Below are positions 59,523-64,000 of a DNA stretch of 64,000 nt, in pieces. Position numbers and translations under genes: made by a program. The notes below the pieces were generated by a model. The model was not told where the DNA came from. It saw nothing but the letters and a program-made list of their open reading frames with translations, and did no database searches. Position 1 is the first letter of the stretch. Each line of letters starts with the position of its first letter. Origin of the DNA: Streptococcus mitis (GTDB taxonomy: Bacteria > Bacillota > Bacilli > Lactobacillales > Streptococcaceae); contig NZ_CP028415.1 of assembly GCF_000722765.2 (NCBI RefSeq), forward strand, positions 998,501-1,062,500, given 5' to 3'.

Positions 59523-59683
59523 TATACTCAATGAAAATCAAAGTGCAAACTAGGAGGCAAGCTGCAGGTTGCTCAAAACACGTTTTTGAGGTTGTGGATA
59601 TAACTGACGAAGTCAGCTCAAAATACTGTTTTGAGGTTCAAATGGAAGCTGACGTGGTTTGAAGAGATTTTCGAAGAGTATTA
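59523..59683. repeat. BOX element 3, rearranged middle
   Basis: Minus strand begins TTAATACTCTTCGAAAATCTC and ends TTTTGATTTTCATTGAGTATA, the boxA and boxC ends. The middle carries two similar pieces, GCTCAAAACACGTTTTTGAG and GCTCAAAATACTGTTTTGAG, in place of the ordinary boxA/B joint with CGCCTTGCCG. It looks like an internally duplicated and partly deleted BOX. Confidence 0.85.
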
Positions 59684-59742
59684 ACTTAAAAATGACCTAT
59701 AAACCCAAGTAAATCCTTGCTTTATTGTCTTGTTTATTATAC

Positions 59743-59764
59743 TATACTAGTGTATATACAGTTA
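59743..59764. promoter_or_regulatory. Candidate NiaR operator before niaX
   Basis: TATACTAGTGTATATACAGT contains the perfect palindrome TGTATATACA (59751-59760) and partial flanks, near two TATACT -10 candidates (59738 and 59743). The niaX-niaR pair behind it points to autoregulation by NiaR with niacin as the co-repressor; inferred. Confidence 0.58.
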
Positions 59765-59778
59765 AAAAGGAGATTCTT

Positions 59779-60306
59779 ATGAACACACGGAAAAAGACAC
59801 AATTTATGACAATGACTGCCCTCTTAACGGCTATTGCAATTTTGATTCCAATTGTTATGCCTTTCAAGATCGTCATTCCACCTGCTTCCTATACTTTAGG
59901 AAGCCACATCGCTATTTTTATTGCCATGTTCTTGTCGCCCTTGATGGCTGTTTTTGTCATCCTAGCCTCTAGTTTTGGATTTTTGATGGCTGGCTATCCT
60001 ATGGTTATCGTATTTCGAGCTTTTTCCCATATCTTTTTTGGGACTCTAGGAGCTCTTTACCTACAAAAATTCCCCGAAACACTAGATAAACAAAAATCTT
60101 CCTGGATTTTCAACTTTGTGTTAGCGCTTGTCCATGCCCTTGCTGAAGTATTAGCTTGTATCATTTTTTATGCAACTTCCGGTACCAATGTAGAAAATAT
60201 GTTTTATGTTCTATTTGTGCTAGTTGGATTTGGCACAATTATCCATAGTATGGTAGACTATACATTAGCACTAGCTGTCTATAAAGTGCTTCGAAAACGC
60301 CGTTAA
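59779..60306 (+). CDS. niaX: ECF transporter S component, probably for niacin (NiaX)
   Basis: 175 aa from ATG 59779 with AAGGAGA upstream; a longer frame runs over the promoter and is rejected. About six membrane segments (MTALLTAIAILIPIVMPFKIVI..., AIFIAMFLSPLMAVFVILASSFGFL). Member of the ECF S-unit fold; niacin assigned because the niaR repressor gene follows at 12 nt. Would use the shared EcfAA'T module encoded elsewhere. Confidence 0.85.
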   Translation: MNTRKKTQFMTMTALLTAIAILIPIVMPFKIVIPPASYTLGSHIAIFIAMFLSPLMAVFVILASSFGFLMAGYPMVIVFRAFSHIFFGTLGALYLQKFPETLDKQKSSWIFNFVLALVHALAEVLACIIFYATSGTNVENMFYVLFVLVGFGTIIHSMVDYTLALAVYKVLRKRR

Positions 60307-60317
60307 AAGGAAAAGCT

Positions 60318-60833
60318 ATGACAAAAGATCGCAAACAAGCTCTGCTCCAACTCTTGAAAGAAGCTCCTAAAGCCCTTAATGGCCAAAGTTTGGCGGAACA
60401 TTTTCATGTCACACGTCAGGTCATTGTACAGGACATTGCAATTTTGAGAGCCGATGGCGCTCCTATCCTATCCACTAATCGTGGCTACGTCTATAAGCAA
60501 GTTGATGTAAATCCATACGTCCACAAACTTTTCAAAGTGAAACATGAAGTTGAAGAAATCGGTCAAGAACTCCTTGCTATCGTTGATAATGGTGGGCGTG
60601 TTCAAAACACCTTGATTGACCATCCCGTTTATGGAGAAATCGAAACCTTGCTGAAACTGTCTTGTCGCAGAGATGTGCAACATTTTCTAGAACAAGTTGA
60701 GCATTCTGATTTTAAACCTTTATCTGAATTGACAGATGGTGTCCATTACCACCTAGTCGAAGCCGAAACACAACAAGACCTCCACTATATCGAGGAGGCC
60801 TTGGATCAGCTTGGTTATTTAGTAAAGGATTAG
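60318..60833 (+). CDS. niaR: Niacin-responsive repressor NiaR
   Basis: 171 aa. N-terminal HTH_11 (LNGQSLAEHFHVTRQVIVQDIAILRADGAPI) and C-terminal 3H domain (VNPYVHKLFKVKHEVEEIGQELL to DGVHYHLVEA), the NiaR/YrxA layout. Binds nicotinic acid and represses NAD-salvage and uptake genes. SD AAAGGAAAAG before ATG 60318, directly behind niaX. Its stop overlaps the Nudix gene stop by 4 nt, tail to tail. Confidence 0.92.
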   Translation: MTKDRKQALLQLLKEAPKALNGQSLAEHFHVTRQVIVQDIAILRADGAPILSTNRGYVYKQVDVNPYVHKLFKVKHEVEEIGQELLAIVDNGGRVQNTLIDHPVYGEIETLLKLSCRRDVQHFLEQVEHSDFKPLSELTDGVHYHLVEAETQQDLHYIEEALDQLGYLVKD

Positions 60834-61297
60834 AAAATTTTCTTTTCCCAATCGTCTTCTGTACGGCGAGGGTAGAAAAATTCAGATTTGTCAGGAGCTT
60901 CCATCATCTCCATCAAGGGTAACATATCATAGGCCAGATCCAAGTTTGGAATCTGGTCTTTTTGAATCCAAGAAACTTCTCCTTCATCTGAAGAGCGAAG
61001 GGTACCAGAGAACTCAGTTGCCTTGTAACAAACGACAATATAGCGCCCACCTGTATCTAGTGGCCAATTTTTAATGCCGACAAGTTGAGGATTTTGGATA
61101 GTCAACCCTGTTTCTTCATAGATTTCACGAATGACAGACTCTGCTAAAGATTCGCCATTTTCTACATGGCCTCCTGGAAAGGCATAACCTGACCAGCGAT
61201 TGGTTTCAGGAGCGCGGTACTGCATAACCACTCGCTGAGTTTCGGGGTCTTCAATCAGACAAATGTTTGTTAAAATCGTTAATTGTGCTCGAGACAT
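60830..61297 (-). CDS. Nudix hydrolase (MutT/8-oxo-dGTPase-like)
   Basis: 155 aa. Complete Nudix box GGHVENGESLAESVIREIYEETGL. N-terminus LTILTNICLIEDPETQRVVMQYRAP and C-terminal DLAYDMLPLMEMMEAPD. Related to streptococcal MutT/MutX proteins that hydrolyse 8-oxo-dGTP or other nucleoside diphosphates; the substrate is not settled. No strong SD (AAAGCGAG) before ATG 61297. It follows the GNAT gene by 71 nt. Confidence 0.9.
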   Translation of the reverse strand: MSRAQLTILTNICLIEDPETQRVVMQYRAPETNRWSGYAFPGGHVENGESLAESVIREIYEETGLTIQNPQLVGIKNWPLDTGGRYIVVCYKATEFSGTLRSSDEGEVSWIQKDQIPNLDLAYDMLPLMEMMEAPDKSEFFYPRRTEDDWEKKIF

Positions 61298-61368
61298 AAA
61301 TTTACTCGCTTTCTAATTTATTAAATTTTCAGACTTGGTACAGAGATTCTAGCTTCTACTTTTTAAAA

Positions 61369-61857
61369 TTATTTAGAATAGAATACCATCCGTTTTTCCT
61401 TTATGGGCTTTCCAAGTTCAAGTATCTTTTCTTGTCCATCAAAAGTAAAACCCATTTTTTGATAGAAAGCAATGGCTCGTTTATTATCTTTCAATACCCA
61501 TAAGAAAATTTCAGAAAAATGATCAAGATCAATCAAAGCTACTTTCATTAACTTTTGTGCGATACCTTTTCCATAATAGTCTTTTAAAACATATAAAGCA
61601 ATAATTTCACCAGCTTGAATAGTCTCATCACGAAAGTTGCCATAACTGATAAAGCCAACTACCTTCATACCATCCATCGCAATCAATGTATTTTCTGGAT
61701 ATTTTTGACTAAAGAATCGACACCTTTCCAATGTCATTGTCTCCTGAAATTCTGCAGGCAAAAGGTCGTCATAAGCCTCTCTCCACGCTTTCCAGTGAAC
61801 GAGAGATTTACTTTCTATCTCTTCAGGAGTTTCCATTGATTTGATAACAACCGTCAT
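61369..61857 (-). CDS. GNAT acetyltransferase
   Basis: 162 aa. Acetyl-CoA loop VLKDYYGKGIAQKLMKVAL and the C-terminal NKRAIAFYQKMGFTFDG are standard GNAT motifs. N-terminal SKSLVHWKAWREAYDDLLPAEFQETM recalls YjcF/PhnO-type enzymes; the substrate is unknown. SD GGAG about 12 nt before ATG 61857; 14 nt after the oxidoreductase gene, so likely one operon with it and uvrB. Confidence 0.87.
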   Translation of the reverse strand: MTVVIKSMETPEEIESKSLVHWKAWREAYDDLLPAEFQETMTLERCRFFSQKYPENTLIAMDGMKVVGFISYGNFRDETIQAGEIIALYVLKDYYGKGIAQKLMKVALIDLDHFSEIFLWVLKDNKRAIAFYQKMGFTFDGQEKILELGKPIKEKRMVFYSK

Positions 61858-61871
61858 TTATTTTCTTCTCC

Positions 61872-62498
61872 TTAATCCAACAGTCTGACTTCCTTTGCTA
61901 CTTTTTGTAGAAATTTTTCTCTTGTTGAACTTGTATTCACTTCACGTCCTAACTCTCCTAAGATTGAAACCCTCTTTGTTTTGATACCGCAATGATTCAG
62001 GACAGCATTCTTTAATACTGATATTCCATAACTGTCTGGAATATTAATCGGACCTGAAAATACTTTGTACCACCAAGTTGGTGCCATGGAGGTTGCATAA
62101 ATACTAGCTGTTTTTCCTTTTAGTAACTTTTTAAACTGATTACCTCTCAAGTAGTTCAAAATAAAGCTTCCTCGATTATTTGCTGAGTATGCAATGCCTG
62201 GCGTAAAAACACGATCAATCCACCCCTTCAATAGACTAGGCATACTACTCCACCAAATTGGATAAACAAAAATGAAATGATCTGCCCACTGAATTAATTC
62301 CTGAGATCGTAGAATAAACGGATCGTCCTCCATCCTTTGTCGATAACCATAACGTAAAACAGGATCAAACTCTTCCTCATTAAGATTAATCATTTCAAGT
62401 TCATGTCTCTTTGAGTCTATATTTTCTACAATCGTTTGAAAAATTGCTTGGCAGTAACTTTCTTTATCAGGATGTCCATTAATAACTAAAATATTCAT
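61872..62498 (-). CDS. NAD(P)H oxidoreductase, flavodoxin-like fold (KefF/NQO1 type)
   Basis: 208 aa. FMN/FAD-binding start NILVINGHPDKESYC, the FIFVYPIWWSSMPSLLKGWIDRVFTPGIAYS stretch of the flavodoxin_2 family and ATSMAPTWWYKV. Two-electron reduction of quinones or related compounds with NAD(P)H. AGGGGAA overlaps the uvrB stop 9 nt upstream, so it is the second gene of uvrB-oxidoreductase-GNAT. Physiological substrate not identifiable. Confidence 0.88.
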   Translation of the reverse strand: MNILVINGHPDKESYCQAIFQTIVENIDSKRHELEMINLNEEEFDPVLRYGYRQRMEDDPFILRSQELIQWADHFIFVYPIWWSSMPSLLKGWIDRVFTPGIAYSANNRGSFILNYLRGNQFKKLLKGKTASIYATSMAPTWWYKVFSGPINIPDSYGISVLKNAVLNHCGIKTKRVSILGELGREVNTSSTREKFLQKVAKEVRLLD

Positions 62499-62507
62499 AA
62501 AATTCCC

Positions 62508-64000
62508 CTAATCCAAGGCCTTGACTTCCAGCATCATATCGCGAATCTGTGCAGCCAGTTCAAAGTCAAGCACTTCGACAGCTTCTTGCATTTGTTTTTC
62601 TAGTTTCTTGACAAGTTCTTTGCGTTCTTGTTTGTTGAGGCTATTGATATCGACTTCCTTGTCTTCTTCCTTAGCAACTGCCTTGGTCACAGCAATCAGG
62701 TCACGGATTTCTTTTTTGATTGTCTGAGGCACGATACCATGCTCATCATTATAAGCCATCTGGATTTTCCGACGGCGGGCCGTTTCATCCATAGCACGTT
62801 GCATAGACTGAGTCACAGTGTCCGCATACATGATAACATGCCCTTCGCTGTTACGAGCAGCACGTCCAATAGTCTGGATGAGTCCACGTTCGTTACGAAG
62901 GAAACCTTCCTTGTCAGCATCAAGAATGGCTACGAGACTCACTTCAGGTACATCAATCCCTTCACGGAGCAGGTTGATTCCGACCAAGACATCAAAGACA
63001 CCCAAGCGCAGGTCACGGATAATCTCTGTCCGTTCCAAGGTCTTAATATCCGAGTGCATGTACTTGACCTTGATGCCCATTTCCTTGAAGTAGTCGGTCA
63101 AGTCCTCTGCCATTTTCTTGGTCAAGGTGGTGATAAAGGTTCGCTCGTTCTTCTCAACACGGGCATTGATTTCACCTAAGAGGTCATCAATCTGTCCCAT
63201 AGTCGGACGGACTTCCACCTCAGGATCCAAAAGTCCTGTCGGACGAATGATTTGCTCAATTACTGTCTCAGTCTGTTCATTTTCATAGTCTCCCGGTGTC
63301 GCTGAAACGTAAACAATCTGATGAATGTGACTCTCAAACTCCTCCCGACGAAGAGGACGATTGTCCAGAGCAGACGGCAAACGGAAACCGTAATTTACTA
63401 ACATTTCCTTACGAGAGCGGTCACCATTATACATACCCTTGATCTGCCCCATGGTCATGTGGCTCTCGTCAATCATGATTAAGAAATCATCTGGGAAGAA
63501 ATCGAGAAGCGTATAAGGAGGCTCTCCTTCGCTCCGTCCATCCATGTGACGTGAATAGTTCTCAACCCCATTGGTATAGCCCATCTCACGCAACATTTCG
63601 ATATCATACTCTGTCCGCTGTTTCAAACGTTGGGCTTCAAGCAGTTTGCCTTCCTTCTCAAAGACAGCTAGTTGCTCTTCTAATTCTGCTTGAATCTTTG
63701 CAATGGCAACTTCCATATGGTCGTCATTGGTCACAAAGTGAGTAGCTGGGAAAATCGCCAAATGATCCACTTCTCCCAATACCTGACCAGTCAGAGCCTC
63801 AACCTCACGAATACGGTCAATTTCGTCTCCAAAAAATTCTACTCGAAAGGCGTGTTCATCACGGGAAGCTGGGAAAATCTCCACCACATCCCCACGAACG
63901 CGAAATCTTCCGCGTTGAAAATCAATATCATTTCGCTCAAACTGAATATCGACCAAGTCATTTAAGAGTTTATCACGAGAAATTTCAAGACCTGGACGAA
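62508..64000 (-). CDS. uvrB: Excinuclease UvrB, N-terminal part outside window
   Basis: 496 visible residues, reading open to the right edge (...[24 protein letters not shown]). The Walker A region of UvrB lies beyond the window. Present are [45 protein letters not shown] and the helicase motif [10 protein letters not shown], then the C-terminal UVR motif ([25 protein letters not shown]). Damage-verification helicase of nucleotide excision repair with UvrA and UvrC. Confidence 0.97.
   Translation of the reverse strand, partial: RPGLEISRDKLLNDLVDIQFERNDIDFQRGRFRVRGDVVEIFPASRDEHAFRVEFFGDEIDRIREVEALTGQVLGEVDHLAIFPATHFVTNDDHMEVAIAKIQAELEEQLAVFEKEGKLLEAQRLKQRTEYDIEMLREMGYTNGVENYSRHMDGRSEGEPPYTLLDFFPDDFLIMIDESHMTMGQIKGMYNGDRSRKEMLVNYGFRLPSALDNRPLRREEFESHIHQIVYVSATPGDYENEQTETVIEQIIRPTGLLDPEVEVRPTMGQIDDLLGEINARVEKNERTFITTLTKKMAEDLTDYFKEMGIKVKYMHSDIKTLERTEIIRDLRLGVFDVLVGINLLREGIDVPEVSLVAILDADKEGFLRNERGLIQTIGRAARNSEGHVIMYADTVTQSMQRAMDETARRRKIQMAYNDEHGIVPQTIKKEIRDLIAVTKAVAKEEDKEVDINSLNKQERKELVKKLEKQMQEAVEVLDFELAAQIRDMMLEVKALD

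Noticed and set aside
59725..59778. Upstream extension of NiaX (18 residues)
   Set aside because: It would place the candidate operator and -10 inside the coding region; AAGGAGA supports ATG 59779.
62628..63179. 183-codon + strand frame opposite uvrB
   Set aside because: Antisense shadow of a conserved gene without a start signal.

Overview
The window is a low-GC Firmicute chromosome from a streptococcus of the mitis group (S. mitis, S. oralis, S. pseudopneumoniae or S. pneumoniae). Support for this is the histidine-triad (Pht) surface proteins beside the zinc lipoprotein AdcAII, three BOX-type interspersed repeats, the WalR/WalK/WalJ operon with a one-helix WalK, SpxR, separate coaB and coaC genes, and the glgBCDA cluster. 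From memory, several gene neighbourhoods are broken up relative to S. pneumoniae reference strains, so a close relative is more likely than a typical pneumococcus. The window carries no rRNA or tRNA gene, CRISPR array, prophage or intact insertion sequence that I can see. Both ends cut a gene: a phtE-like gene on the left (3' end missing) and uvrB on the right (5' end missing).

Layout. 1-7.5 kb: zinc-acquisition and surface region (phtE-like, phtD-like, adcAII), with arrays of AdcR-like boxes. 7.6-10.6 kb: BOX element, amino-acid permease, and the redox lipoprotein Etrx1 with its membrane partner CcdA. 10.7-20 kb: hup, a DegV/FakB protein, a YitT protein, ribF, an apparent murA-acetyltransferase-spxR-map operon, and eno. 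20-32.6 kb: glycerate kinase and serB, the glycogen operon glgBCDA behind a promoter with a CcpA-type cre site, pulA and ligA. 32.7-39.9 kb: MFS exporter, Rgg-type regulator, ABC-F ATPase, phosphoglucomutase, bta and a voltage-gated-like K+ channel. 39.9-47.7 kb: walRKJ, mutY, BOX, and the relQ-nadK-rluD-pta group. 47.8-55.6 kb: CYTH protein, prs, cysteine desulfurase, two small conserved proteins, rex, a class I amidotransferase, radC and pcrA. 55.7-64 kb: fhs, coaB-coaC-panT, BOX, niaX-niaR, a Nudix protein, an acetyltransferase, an oxidoreductase and uvrB.

How the genes fit together. AdcAII, the Pht proteins and their AdcR-like operators form a zinc-scavenging module; Etrx1/CcdA next to it is an extracellular reductase system. 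glgBCDA with pulA makes and debranches glycogen under carbon control, and pgm supplies glucose-1-phosphate. coaB/coaC/panT and niaX/niaR pair vitamin uptake with cofactor synthesis or regulation. Rex, WalRK, SpxR, RelQ and Rgg are regulators tied to redox state, cell wall, pyruvate metabolism, starvation and (for Rgg) probably peptide or metabolite signals.

The most unusual observations are: (i) abutting 12-bp AdcR-like boxes, three before phtE and two before adcAII; (ii) a tandem ~207-residue duplication in the phtD-like protein and a tandem duplication plus an apparently non-canonical C-terminal half in the phtE-like protein; (iii) two short open remnants, just past the hup and eno terminators, that share a G-rich core and look like 3' ends of integrase genes; (iv) six genes whose -10 box lies exactly 6 nt before the start codon with no evident Shine-Dalgarno sequence, suggesting leaderless mRNAs; and (v) a MutY with no cysteine at all. 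I found no clear candidate for a wholly new multi-gene system.
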